Below, in pieces: positions 1 through 11,928 of a stretch of 64,000 bases of DNA. A program made the position numbers and the translations under genes. Under the pieces are notes generated by a model. It searched no databases. It worked only from the letters and a program-made list of their open reading frames with translations, and was not told the DNA's origin. The stretch lies in assembly GCA_900635465.1 (NCBI GenBank), contig LR134135.1, positions 1 to 64,000 of the forward strand. The letters run 5' to 3'. Numbering within the stretch: position 1 is the first letter of the stretch; each line of letters starts with the position of its first letter. This DNA comes from Lelliottia amnigena (lineage in GTDB: Bacteria > Pseudomonadota > Gammaproteobacteria > Enterobacterales > Enterobacteriaceae).

Positions 1-1
1 G

Positions 2-1048
2 TTCCAGCCCCCCGCGGAACCGACCTACCGCTCCAACGTTAACGTTAAACATACGTTTGATAACTTTGTAGAAGGTAAATCGAACCAGCTGGCGCGTGCT
101 GCGGCCCGTCAGGTTGCGGACAACCCAGGCGGCGCCTATAACCCACTGTTCCTTTATGGCGGCACTGGCTTAGGTAAAACGCACTTGCTGCATGCGGTGG
201 GCAACGGCATTGTGGCGCGCAAGCCCAACGCAAAAGTAGTGTATATGCACTCCGAGCGCTTCGTTCAGGACATGGTAAAAGCCCTGCAAAACAACGCGAT
301 CGAAGAGTTTAAACGCTACTACCGCTCCGTCGATGCGCTGTTGATCGATGACATTCAATTCTTTGCCAATAAAGAACGATCCCAGGAAGAGTTTTTCCAC
401 ACCTTCAACGCATTGCTTGAAGGCAATCAGCAGATCATTTTGACCTCGGATCGTTACCCAAAAGAGATCAACGGCGTTGAAGATCGTCTAAAATCTCGTT
501 TTGGTTGGGGTCTGACCGTGGCGATCGAGCCGCCGGAGCTGGAAACCCGCGTTGCGATCCTGATGAAAAAAGCGGACGAAAACGACATTCGCCTGCCGGG
601 TGAAGTGGCGTTCTTTATTGCTAAGCGACTGCGTTCCAACGTTCGTGAGCTGGAAGGCGCGCTGAATCGTGTGATTGCCAACGCCAATTTTACGGGCCGC
701 GCGATTACCATTGATTTCGTGCGTGAAGCGCTACGCGATCTGCTGGCGCTTCAGGAAAAACTGGTTACCATCGACAATATCCAGAAGACGGTGGCCGAGT
801 ATTACAAAATCAAAATTGCCGACTTGCTGTCCAAGCGTCGTTCTCGCTCGGTAGCGCGTCCGCGTCAGATGGCGATGGCACTGGCAAAAGAGCTGACCAA
901 CCACAGTCTGCCGGAAATTGGCGACGCGTTTGGTGGCCGTGACCATACGACCGTCCTTCATGCCTGCCGTAAGATTGAGCAGTTACGTGAAGAAAGCCAT
1001 GACATAAAAGAAGATTTTTCCAATTTAATCAGAACCCTATCATCGTGA
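2..1048 (+). CDS. dnaA: Chromosomal replication initiator DnaA (5' end missing)
   Basis: This is the C-terminal three quarters of DnaA, the AAA+ ATPase that binds DnaA boxes and opens oriC. The reading frame is open from base 2 and the protein starts inside the linker before domain III. The Walker A motif GGTGLGKT is at 158-181 and the Walker B region reads LLIDDIQFF. The C-terminal domain IV holds the DnaA signature around [15 protein letters not shown], which recognises DnaA boxes. Nearly every visible residue agrees with E. coli DnaA as I remember it. dnaN starts 4 bases after the stop, the usual enterobacterial spacing. The promoter, start codon and domains I-II lie upstream of the window. 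oriC is not visible; in enterics it is not next to dnaA. Confidence 0.98.
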   Translation, partial: FQPPAEPTYRSNVNVKHTFDNFVEGKSNQLARAAARQVADNPGGAYNPLFLYGGTGLGKTHLLHAVGNGIVARKPNAKVVYMHSERFVQDMVKALQNNAIEEFKRYYRSVDALLIDDIQFFANKERSQEEFFHTFNALLEGNQQIILTSDRYPKEINGVEDRLKSRFGWGLTVAIEPPELETRVAILMKKADENDIRLPGEVAFFIAKRLRSNVRELEGALNRVIANANFTGRAITIDFVREALRDLLALQEKLVTIDNIQKTVAEYYKIKIADLLSKRRSRSVARPRQMAMALAKELTNHSLPEIGDAFGGRDHTTVLHACRKIEQLREESHDIKEDFSNLIRTLSS

Positions 1049-1052
1049 CGCT

Positions 1053-2153
1053 ATGAAATTTACCGTTGAACGTGAACATTTATTAAAACCGCTGCAACAG
1101 GTGAGTGGCCCATTAGGTGGCCGCCCGACGCTGCCTATTCTTGGCAATCTGCTATTGCAGGTCGCTGACGGCACGCTGTCGCTGACGGGAACCGATCTTG
1201 AAATGGAAATGGTTGCTCGTGTGACGCTGTCTCAGCCACATGATGCAGGCGCAACGACTGTCCCGGCGCGTAAATTCTTTGATATTTGCCGTGGATTGCC
1301 AGAGGGCGCGGAAATTGCTGTGCAGCTGGAAGGCGACCGTATTCTGGTGCGTTCTGGCCGCAGTCGTTTCTCACTCTCAACGCTGCCTGCGATTGATTTT
1401 CCGAACCTCGACGACTGGCAAAGTGAAGTTGAATTCACCCTGCCGCAGGCGACGATGAAACGTCTGATTGAAGCCACCCAGTTTTCGATGGCGCATCAGG
1501 ACGTTCGTTACTATTTAAACGGCATGCTGTTCGAAACCGAAGGTGAAGAACTCCGTACCGTGGCGACCGACGGCCACCGTCTGGCGGTCTGCTCGATGCC
1601 CATTGGCGTGACGTTGCCCAGCCATTCGGTGATCGTCCCGCGTAAAGGCGTGATTGAGCTGATGCGTATGCTCGACGGCGGCGAAAACCCGCTGCGCGTG
1701 CAAATTGGTAGCAATAATATTCGCGCACACGTTGGCGATTTTATCTTTACGTCCAAGCTGGTTGATGGTCGTTTCCCTGATTATCGCCGCGTTTTGCCGA
1801 AGAATCCGGACAAAACGCTGGAGGCGGGCTGCGATATCCTTAAACAGGCCTTTGCCCGTGCAGCGATCCTCTCAAACGAGAAATTCCGCGGCGTGCGTCT
1901 GTACGTGAGTGAAAACCAGATCAAAATCACCGCGAATAACCCGGAGCAGGAAGAGGCAGAAGAGATTCTGGACGTCACCTACGCCGGGACTGAAATGGAA
2001 ATCGGCTTCAACGTCAGCTACGTGCTGGATGTACTGAATGCGCTGAAATGCGAGAACGTTCGTATTCTGCTGACCGATTCGGTTTCAAGCGTGCAGATTG
2101 AAGATGCGGCCTCACAAAGCGCAGCCTACGTCGTCATGCCAATGCGCCTCTAG
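1053..2153 (+). CDS. dnaN: DNA polymerase III beta subunit (sliding clamp)
   Basis: The 366-residue product has exactly the family length and begins MKFTVEREHLLKPLQQV. DnaN forms the ring-shaped dimer that tethers DNA polymerase III to DNA and also docks other replication and repair proteins. Three clamp domains of about 120 residues each fit the sequence, which ends with the conserved VVMPMRL tail lining the protein-binding cleft. It follows dnaA by 4 bases and so belongs to the dnaA-dnaN-recF operon. In E. coli recF directly abuts dnaN, but here about 150 bases of repeat-like DNA separate them. Confidence 0.98.
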   Translation: MKFTVEREHLLKPLQQVSGPLGGRPTLPILGNLLLQVADGTLSLTGTDLEMEMVARVTLSQPHDAGATTVPARKFFDICRGLPEGAEIAVQLEGDRILVRSGRSRFSLSTLPAIDFPNLDDWQSEVEFTLPQATMKRLIEATQFSMAHQDVRYYLNGMLFETEGEELRTVATDGHRLAVCSMPIGVTLPSHSVIVPRKGVIELMRMLDGGENPLRVQIGSNNIRAHVGDFIFTSKLVDGRFPDYRRVLPKNPDKTLEAGCDILKQAFARAAILSNEKFRGVRLYVSENQIKITANNPEQEEAEEILDVTYAGTEMEIGFNVSYVLDVLNALKCENVRILLTDSVSSVQIEDAASQSAAYVVMPMRL

Positions 2154-2159
2154 TGGAAA

Positions 2160-2290
2160 ATATCGGGCTATCTTACTTGCCATTTTCAACCTGGGCTGTA
2201 CTCGCCCCTGTCGCGTACTCCGTGTACGCTCCAGGGTCTGCGCGCAGTCCGCGTTGAAACTGGCTGCGCCGATTACGCCCTGGATCTATG
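2160..2290 (-). repeat. ERIC-like intergenic repeat between dnaN and recF
   Basis: The stretch between dnaN and recF is an imperfect palindrome. Read on the minus strand it shows the ERIC core pattern: CCTGGAGCGTACAC, then GAGTACGCGACAGGGGCGAG. This matches the consensus core (CCAGGAGCTTAC, then AAGTAAGTGACTGGGGTGAG) with paired changes that keep the hairpin. One flank, read on the plus strand as TTACTTGCCATTTTCAACC, resembles the consensus outer arm; the other flank is more diverged. Three better copies occur elsewhere in the window. The insertion separates two genes that abut in E. coli and would be transcribed inside the dnaN-recF mRNA. Confidence 0.7.
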
Positions 2291-2307
2291 GATCAATGTA
2301 CTGATAT

Positions 2308-5825
<3,518 letters not shown>

Positions 5826-5836
5826 GTTGTAAAACT

Positions 5837-5882
5837 CCCTCGTCCCGCTCTCTTCCCTTTGGGAAAGGGGCGGGGTGAGGGG
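5837..5882. repeat. REP-like palindrome after gyrB
   Basis: An imperfect palindrome of the form CCCTCGTCCCGCTCTC, TTCCCTTTGGGAA, GGGGCGGGGTGAGGG lies 12 bases after the gyrB stop. The same CCCTCACCCC / GGGAGAGGG vocabulary recurs at 14786, 37384, 37440 and 38484, always between genes. These are repetitive extragenic palindromes that probably fold in the mRNA and protect or end transcripts. Confidence 0.6.
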
Positions 5883-6007
5883 GAAAACACCTCACAAAAG
5901 AGGAATCCCCTTCCTCAACTCCATCCCCCTTTCTCCACGACTCTTTTACTGTTTTCCGTGCGGAATCGCGTTAGCATGAGGACAGACTCATTTAAATCGG
6001 GGATCTC

Positions 6008-6820
6008 ATGGCCATTAAACTCATTGCAATCGACATGGACGGCACATTGCTGCTGCCAGACCACACTATTTCTCCTGCTGTTAAAAAGGCGATTGCCGCC
6101 GCGCGCGCAAAAGGCGTGAATGTGGTGCTGACCACGGGGCGTCCCTATGCCGGCGTTCACAGCTATCTGACAGAGCTGCACATGAATGAGCCCGGTGATT
6201 ACTGCATCACCTATAACGGCGCGCTGGTACAGAAAGCCGCTGACGGCAGCACCGTGGCGCAAACGGCATTGAGCTATGACGATTACCTGTACCTCGAAAA
6301 ACTGTCACGCGAAGTCGGTTCCCATTTCCACGCGCTCGATCGCAATACGCTCTACACCGCTAACCGCGATATCAGCTACTACACCGTCCATGAATCCTTT
6401 GTCGCCACCATTCCGCTGGTGTTCTGCGAAGCCGAGAAAATGGATCCGAGCACGCAATTCCTGAAAGTCATGATGATTGACGAGCCCGCGATTCTGGATC
6501 AGGCGATTGCCCGCATTCCGGCGGAGGTAAAAGAGAAATATACCGTGCTGAAAAGTGCGCCGTACTTCCTCGAAATCCTCGATAAACGCGTCAATAAGGG
6601 CACGGGCGTAAAATCGCTGGCCGACGCGCTGGGCATCAAACCGGAAGAGATCATGACCCTTGGCGATCAGGAAAACGACATCGCAATGATCGAATACGCA
6701 GGGATGGGCGTAGCGATGGAAAACGCGATCCCGTCGGTGAAAGATGTCGCCAATTTCGTGACCAAATCCAACCTGGAAGACGGCGTTGCCTACGCTATCG
6801 AGAAATTTGTCCTGAATTAA
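6008..6820 (+). CDS. yidA: HAD-family sugar phosphatase YidA
   Basis: This 270-residue protein has the same length as E. coli YidA, a cytoplasmic Cof-type (HAD IIB) phosphatase active on sugar phosphates and other small phosphoesters. Motif I is IDMDGTLL at residues 7-14 with the nucleophile Asp9. Motif IV reads TLGDQENDIAM near residue 216, and the conserved motif III lysine region precedes it. The large C2B-type cap lies between them. The gene stands alone between the gyrB repeat and its own terminator. A broad-specificity phosphatase is well supported; the physiological substrate is not known from sequence. Confidence 0.95.
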   Translation: MAIKLIAIDMDGTLLLPDHTISPAVKKAIAAARAKGVNVVLTTGRPYAGVHSYLTELHMNEPGDYCITYNGALVQKAADGSTVAQTALSYDDYLYLEKLSREVGSHFHALDRNTLYTANRDISYYTVHESFVATIPLVFCEAEKMDPSTQFLKVMMIDEPAILDQAIARIPAEVKEKYTVLKSAPYFLEILDKRVNKGTGVKSLADALGIKPEEIMTLGDQENDIAMIEYAGMGVAMENAIPSVKDVANFVTKSNLEDGVAYAIEKFVLN

Positions 6821-6837
6821 GCCTGACTCAACTCATC

Positions 6838-6868
6838 AGCCTCGGTTATAGACCGGGGCTTTTTTTTG
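6838..6868 (+). terminator. Rho-independent terminator of yidA
   Basis: The 8-bp stem AGCCTCGG / CCGGGGCT (one G-U pair) around a 7-base loop is followed by a run of eight T, starting 18 bases after the yidA stop codon. Confidence 0.85.
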
Positions 6869-6905
6869 CCTTCATATTAATGAATTGTTCTTTTTGTGAT
6901 CTGGA

Positions 6906-6937
6906 TTGTAGTACAACTAATTCATGTTGTACTACAT
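6906..6937. promoter_or_regulatory. Paired DgoR operators
   Basis: Two copies of the same short palindrome, TTGTAGTACAA (6906-6916) and TTGTACTACAT (6927-6937), have centres 21 bases apart, two turns of the helix. Together they form an 11-bp inverted repeat with an 8-base loop. They match the operator reported for E. coli DgoR, TTGTA(G/C)TACA(A/T), as I recall it. They lie about 110 bases before dgoR, so DgoR very likely represses its own operon here. Confidence 0.85.
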
Positions 6938-7046
6938 TACCAACACAGCAATGACGAACGACCTCCACGTTTGTACTGCAAAAGTGAGGCGAAAATCAGC
7001 GGTCGCGGTAAAGTAGTGATGGACACATAGAGCACAAGGACTCTCC

Positions 7047-7737
7047 ATGACGCTGAATAAAACCGACCGCATCGTTATCACGCTGGGCAACCAGATTGTG
7101 AGCGGCAAATACGTACCCGGCTCGCCGCTACCCGCAGAAGCGGAGCTCTGCGAAGAGTTTGAAACTTCGCGCAATATCATCCGCGAAGTGTTTCGTTCGC
7201 TGATGGCGAAGCGGCTGATCGAAATGAAACGTTACCGTGGCGCGTTTGTTGCCCCGCGTAACCAGTGGAATTACCTCGACACCGATGTCCTGCAGTGGGT
7301 ACTGGAAAACGACTACGACCCGCGTCTGATTGGCGCGATGAGCGAGGTGCGAAACCTGGTGGAACCGGCCATCGCACGCTGGGCGGCGGAACGCGCGACC
7401 TCGGGCGATCTGGCGCAAATTGAGTCGGCGCTTAACGACATGATTGCTAACAATCAGGATCGGGATGCCTTTAACGAAGCGGATATCCGCTACCACGAGG
7501 CGGTGTTGCAGTCAGTTCACAACCCGGTTCTGCAGCAGCTTAGCGTCGCGATCAGCTCGCTACAGCGCGCAGTATTTGAACGGACCTGGATGGGCGATGA
7601 GGCCAACATGCCGAAGACGCTCCAGGAACATAAAGCGTTGTTCGATGCGATACGGCATCAGGACAGCGATGCGGCAGAGCAGGCGGCGCTCACCATGATC
7701 GCCAGCTCAACACGAAGGCTAAAAGGAAATCACATGA
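7047..7737 (+). CDS. dgoR: GntR/FadR-type repressor of D-galactonate catabolism, end altered by +1 base
   Basis: DgoR represses the dgo operon and is released by D-galactonate. The N-terminal winged helix-turn-helix (residues about 10-75, PAEAELCEEF, SRNIIREVFRSL) and the C-terminal all-helical FadR-type ligand domain are both complete and nearly identical to E. coli DgoR (229 residues). As written, the frame does not stop: it runs into dgoK and yields one 420-residue chain. Removing one base from AAAAGG at 7721-7726 restores the ending LKEIT and a TGA at 7735-7737 that overlaps the dgoK start, as in E. coli. The fusion is therefore probably an artefact. Paired operators lie upstream. Confidence 0.93.
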
Positions 7738-8614
7738 CATCTCGCTACATCGCTATTGACTGGGGATCGACCAATCTGCGCGCCTGGCTTTATCAGGACG
7801 ACAGATGCCTGGAAAGCAGGCAATCCGAAGCAGGCGTGACGCGCCTGAACGGTAAATCCCCCGAGGCGGTGTTAGCAGAGGTGACAGCGGGCTGGCGCGA
7901 TAGCACCACACCGGTAGTGATGGCTGGAATGGTAGGCAGCAACGTCGGCTGGAAAATTGCCCCGTATTTGCCCGTTCCTGCCTATTTCTCTGCCATTGGT
8001 GAGCAGTTAACGTCCGTTGGCGACAAAATCTGGATCATCCCAGGCTTATGCGTGTCTCGCGACGATAACCATAACGTGATGCGCGGCGAAGAAACGCAGC
8101 TGCTCGGCGCGCGCTCACTTTCTCCTTCTTCTGTGTACGTGATGCCCGGTACCCACTGTAAATGGGTGCTGGCGGATGGCGAGAAAATCCACGATTTTCG
8201 TACCGTGATGACCGGTGAACTGCACCATTTGCTGCTGCGTCATTCGCTGGTTGGCGCGGGTTTTACCGGAGCAAAAAAACGCGCCCGCCGCCTTCACTGC
8301 CGGGCTTGAGCGGGGTCTCGCCTCGCCTGCCGTTCTGCCACAACTTTTTGAAGTTCGCGCGTCACACCGTGCTGGGAAATCTCCCGCGTGAAGAGGTCAG
8401 CGAATTTCTGTCCGGCCTGCTGATTGGCGCTGAAGTCGCCAGCATGCGCGATTTCATCGCCCACGAGCAGGCCATCACGATCGTCGCCGGTTCATCGTTA
8501 ACGTCGCGTTACCAGCAGGCGTTCAGCGCCATTGGACGCAATGTTGCAACCGTGGCAGGCGATACGGCATTTCAGGCAGGCATAAGGAGCATCGCTCATG
8601 CAGTGGCAAACTAA
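7734..8614 (+). pseudogene. dgoK: 2-dehydro-3-deoxygalactonokinase, broken by two +1 indels
   Basis: DgoK phosphorylates 2-keto-3-deoxygalactonate, the second step of D-galactonate breakdown. The N-terminal part (YIAIDWGSTNLRAWLY phosphate-binding motif of the ASKHA fold) is in the frame of ATG 7734. That frame stops at 8309, after a run of seven A (8273-8279); one A less restores AKNAPAAFTAGLERGL. A second extra base near 8356-8362 moves the frame again before HTVLGNLPREEVSEFL. With both removed the gene encodes 292 residues, the E. coli length. The homopolymer context and the intact remainder favour sequencing error over true decay, though this has not been tested. dgoA overlaps its 3' end by 17 bases. 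Confidence 0.88.
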
Positions 8615-9215
8615 TCTTCCTCTTATCGCGATTTTGCGCGGCATCACGCCGGACGACGCGCTGGCGCACGTTGGCGCCGTTATTGACGCCGGATTTGACG
8701 CGGTCGAAATCCCGCTGAACTCGCCGCAATGGGAGAAAAGCATTCCTGTGGTCGTTGATGCGTACGGTCATAAAGCGCTGATTGGAGCCGGTACGGTTCT
8801 GAAACCTGAACAGGTGGACCAGCTCGCGAAAATGGGCTGCAAGCTCATCGTCACGCCGAACATCAATCCAGAGGTGATTCGCCGCGCAGTCAGTTACGGC
8901 ATGACCGTCTGCCCAGGATGCGCCACGGCGACAGAGGCGTTTACCGCGCTGGATGCGGGCTCGCAGGCGCTGAAAATTTTCCCGTCGTCGGCCTTCGGCC
9001 CGGACTACATCAAAGCGTTGAAAGCCGTGCTTCCGGCGGATGTTCCGGTCTTCGCTGTAGGCGGCGTGACGCCAGAAAACCTGGCGCAATGGTTGAAAGC
9101 CGGTTGTGTGGGCGCAGGCCTGGGCAGCGATTTGTATCGCGCAGGACAGTCCGTGGAACGTACCGCAGAGCAGGCAGCCGCATTTGTTAAGGCGTATCGA
9201 GAGGCAGTGAAATGA
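8598..9215 (+). CDS. dgoA: 2-dehydro-3-deoxy-6-phosphogalactonate aldolase
   Basis: DgoA is the class I aldolase that splits 2-keto-3-deoxy-6-phosphogalactonate into pyruvate and glyceraldehyde 3-phosphate. The 205-residue product is one TIM barrel of the KDPG/KHG aldolase family. The Schiff-base lysine lies in [18 protein letters not shown], and the glutamate of VEIPLNS and the threonine of GAGTVL complete the usual site. It starts inside the end of dgoK and its stop codon overlaps the dgoD start by 4 bases, so translation is coupled along the operon. No defect is visible. Confidence 0.96.
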   Translation: MQWQTNLPLIAILRGITPDDALAHVGAVIDAGFDAVEIPLNSPQWEKSIPVVVDAYGHKALIGAGTVLKPEQVDQLAKMGCKLIVTPNINPEVIRRAVSYGMTVCPGCATATEAFTALDAGSQALKIFPSSAFGPDYIKALKAVLPADVPVFAVGGVTPENLAQWLKAGCVGAGLGSDLYRAGQSVERTAEQAAAFVKAYREAVK

Positions 9216-10360
9216 AAATAACCAACATCACCACGTACCGTTTACCCCCGCGCTGGATGTTTTTGAAAATCGAAACTGACGAAGGCGTCGTTGGCTGGGG
9301 CGAGCCGGTCATCGAAGGCCGCGCACGTACCGTCGAAGCGGCGGTACATGAGCTAAAAGAATATTTAATTGGTCAGGACCCGGCGCGCATCAACGACCTG
9401 TGGCAAGTCATGTACCGCGCAGGTTTTTACCGCGGCGGCCCGATTCTGATGAGCGCTATCGCGGGTATCGATCAGGCGCTGTGGGACATCAAAGGCAAAG
9501 TGCTGAACGCGCCGGTATGGCAGCTGATGGGCGGTTTGGTTCGCGACAAAATAAAAGCCTACAGCTGGGTCGGCGGTGATCGTCCGGCGGAAGTGATCGA
9601 CGGGATTAAAACTCTGCGCAACATCGGCTTTGATACCTTCAAGCTGAACGGCTGCGAAGAGATGGGCATCATTGATAACTCGCGCGCGGTGGACAAAGCG
9701 GTGAATACCGTAGCGCAGATCCGCGAAGCTTTCGGCAATGAAATTGAATTTGGTCTCGATTTCCACGGGTCGCGTCAGCGCCCCGATGGCGAAAGTGCTG
9801 ATCAAAGAACTTGAGCAATATCGCCCGCTGTTTATCGAAGAACCCGTGCTGGCGGAACAGGCCGAGTACTATCCGAAACTGGCGGCGCAAACCCATATTC
9901 CGATTGCGGCGGGCGAACGTATGTTCTCGCGCTTCGAATTCAAACGCGTGCTTGAAGCGGGTGGCCTGGCGATTCTGCAGCCGGATCTGTCACACGCAGG
10001 CGGTATCACCGAATGCTACAAAATCGCCGGGATGGCGGAAGCCTACGACGTGGCATTAGCGCCGCATTGCCCACTGGGACCGATCGCACTGGCGGCCTGT
10101 CTGCACGTGGACTTCGTTTCGCGCAACGCAGTGTTCCAGGAACAGAGCATGGGCATTCACTATAACAAGGCGCGGAACTGCTCGATTTTGTGAAAAACAA
10201 AGAAGACTTCAACATGGAAGGCGGTTTCTTTAAACCGTTAACGAAGCCAGGACTGGGCGTGGAAATCGATGAAGCCAAAGTCATTGAGCTGAGTAAAAAT
10301 GCGCCGGACTGGCGTAATCCGTTGTGGCGGCATGAAGATGGATCGGTCGCAGAATGGTAA
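9212..10360 (+). pseudogene. dgoD: D-galactonate dehydratase, broken by a +1/-1 pair
   Basis: DgoD is an enolase-superfamily dehydratase (mandelate racemase type) that turns D-galactonate into 2-keto-3-deoxygalactonate, the first step of the pathway. The frame from ATG 9212 shows the capping domain and the start of the barrel and is broken after GLDFHG by an extra G in GGG 9767-9769. The next frame continues with [16 protein letters not shown] and the metal ligands (FIEEPVL, GERMFS), until a missing G at 10169-10170. The rest runs to TAA 10360 and ends ...[14 protein letters not shown]. With both corrected the length is 382 residues, as in E. coli. A lone sequencing problem is more likely than inactivation. 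Confidence 0.9.
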
Positions 10361-10486
10361 ATGCGCGGCATATTTCGCGCTGGTGATGCGTTGGCTGCGC
10401 TTTCTTACCCCGGTCACATACTTTTTGTATGCTCCCGGGGATGCAAAAGCTTGCCGCCTTCCCCCAGCACGAATTATTTAGCGCAT
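10361..10486 (-). repeat. ERIC repeat between dgoD and dgoT
   Basis: Read on the minus strand this shows the ERIC order: GGGGAAGGCGGCAAGC, CCCCGGGAGCATACAAAA, AGTATGTGACCGGGGTAAG, AGCGCAGCCAACGCATC, ending GCGCGAAATATGCCGCG. The consensus arms and the central palindrome are all present over about 125 bases, close to the usual 127. It sits in the 220-base gap inside the dgo operon, directly after the dgoD stop. Confidence 0.85.
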
Positions 10487-10584
10487 TCCGGCTACTTTTT
10501 TAAATAAAAAAATAATTACACCCTCTGAAACTACAGGGCATGGTGAGCGGCTTCGCTATGCCCAAAATCTGGAGACAGATTACG

Positions 10585-11877
10585 ATGGATATTCCAGTTA
10601 CTGCTGCAAAACCAGGGCGTCGCCGCTATCTGACGCTGATTATGATCTTTATTACCGTGGTGATTTGCTACGTCGACCGCGCCAACCTTGCCGTTGCGTC
10701 GGCCCATATTCAGGAAGAATTTGGCATCACTAAATCGGAAATGGGCTACGTCTTTTCCGCGTTTGCCTGGCTGTATACGCTCTGCCAAATTCCCGGCGGC
10801 TGGTTCCTTGACCGCGTGGGTTCACGATTGACCTATTTTATCGCGATATTTGGCTGGTCAGTGGCGACGCTCTTCCAGGGTTTTGCGACCGGTTTAATGT
10901 CGCTGATTGGCCTGCGTGCCATCACCGGCATTTTTGAAGCACCGGCGTTCCCGACCAATAACCGGATGGTCACCAGCTGGTTCCCGGAGCACGAACGCGC
11001 TTCTGCCGTGGGCTTTTACACCTCGGGGCAATTTGTCGGCCTGGCCTTCCTGACGCCGCTGCTGATCTGGATTCAGGAACTGCTGAGCTGGCATTGGGTG
11101 TTTATTGTCACCGGCGGTATCGGCATTATCTGGTCGTTTATCTGGATTAAGGTTTATCAGCCGCCGCGCCTGACCAAAAGCATCACCAAAGCCGAGCTGG
11201 AGTACATTCGTGACGGTGGCGGTCTGATCGATGGCGACGCGCCCGTCAAAAAAGAATCGCGCCAGCCGATGACCAAAGCGGACTGGAAACTGGTCTTCAA
11301 CCGCAAGCTGGTGGGGGTCTACATCGGGCAGTTTGCGGTCACGTCAACGCTGTGGTTCTTCCTGACCTGGTTCCCGAACTATCTGACGCAGGAAAAAGGC
11401 ATTACCGCGCTGAAAGCCGGATTCATGACCACCGTACCGTTCCTGGCGGCGTTCTTCGGCGTGCTGCTTTCGGGCTGGCTGGCCGATAAGCTGGTGAAAA
11501 AAGGGTATTCGCTGGGTGTGGCGCGTAAAACGCCCATTATCTGCGGCCTGCTGATTTCGACCTGCATTATGGGCGCAAACTACACCAACGATCCGGTGTG
11601 GATTATGACCCTGATGGCGATTGCGTTCTTCGGTAACGGCTTTGCGTCGATCACCTGGTCGCTGGTTTCATCGCTTGCGCCGATGCGTCTGATCGGCCTG
11701 ACGGGCGGCGTGTTTAACTTCGTCGGCGGCCTCGGCGGGATCACGGTTCCGCTGGTGGTAGGCTATCTGGCGCAGGATTACGGCTTTGGCCCGGCGCTGG
11801 TGTATATCGCTGCCGTGGCGCTGATTGGCGCACTCTCTTACATCCTGCTGGTTGGCGATGTGAAACGTGTAGGCTAA
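10585..11877 (+). CDS. dgoT: D-galactonate:H+ symporter DgoT
   Basis: DgoT is a 12-helix inner membrane transporter of the anion:cation symporter (SLC17-like) branch of the major facilitator superfamily and brings D-galactonate in with protons. The start chosen is ATG 10585, preceded by GGAGAC, which gives [18 protein letters not shown] and 430 residues, the E. coli length; an earlier in-frame start at 10540 has no family support. The conserved [11 protein letters not shown] of helix 1, the motif A-like [10 protein letters not shown] and the middle cytoplasmic loop are all present. It is the last gene of the dgo operon, separated from dgoD by an ERIC element. Confidence 0.95.
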   Translation: MDIPVTAAKPGRRRYLTLIMIFITVVICYVDRANLAVASAHIQEEFGITKSEMGYVFSAFAWLYTLCQIPGGWFLDRVGSRLTYFIAIFGWSVATLFQGFATGLMSLIGLRAITGIFEAPAFPTNNRMVTSWFPEHERASAVGFYTSGQFVGLAFLTPLLIWIQELLSWHWVFIVTGGIGIIWSFIWIKVYQPPRLTKSITKAELEYIRDGGGLIDGDAPVKKESRQPMTKADWKLVFNRKLVGVYIGQFAVTSTLWFFLTWFPNYLTQEKGITALKAGFMTTVPFLAAFFGVLLSGWLADKLVKKGYSLGVARKTPIICGLLISTCIMGANYTNDPVWIMTLMAIAFFGNGFASITWSLVSSLAPMRLIGLTGGVFNFVGGLGGITVPLVVGYLAQDYGFGPALVYIAAVALIGALSYILLVGDVKRVG

Positions 11878-11892
11878 AGCTTTGCGATGCTT

Positions 11893-11923
11893 TACCCTGA
11901 TGCGATAACCGCGCATCAGGGTA
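11893..11923 (+). promoter_or_regulatory. Perfect hairpin covering the yidR ribosome binding site
   Basis: TACCCTGATGCG (11893-11904) and CGCATCAGGGTA (11912-11923) are perfect 12-bp arms around the 7-base loop ATAACCG. The AGGG that would serve as Shine-Dalgarno of yidR (ATG 11929) lies inside the 3' arm. No T run follows, so this is not a classical terminator. It may hold back translation of read-through mRNA from the dgo operon, or act as its 3' end. Confidence 0.6.
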
Positions 11924-11928
11924 TCCCT

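Noticed and set aside
1..200. Possible origin of replication near dnaA
   Set aside because: The window begins inside dnaA and no cluster of DnaA boxes with an AT-rich unwinding region is visible. In enterics oriC is located elsewhere, next to mnmG/mioC.
10540..10584. Upstream start for dgoT adding 15 residues
   Set aside because: The extra residues are not part of the family and the ribosome binding site GGAGAC fits ATG 10585.
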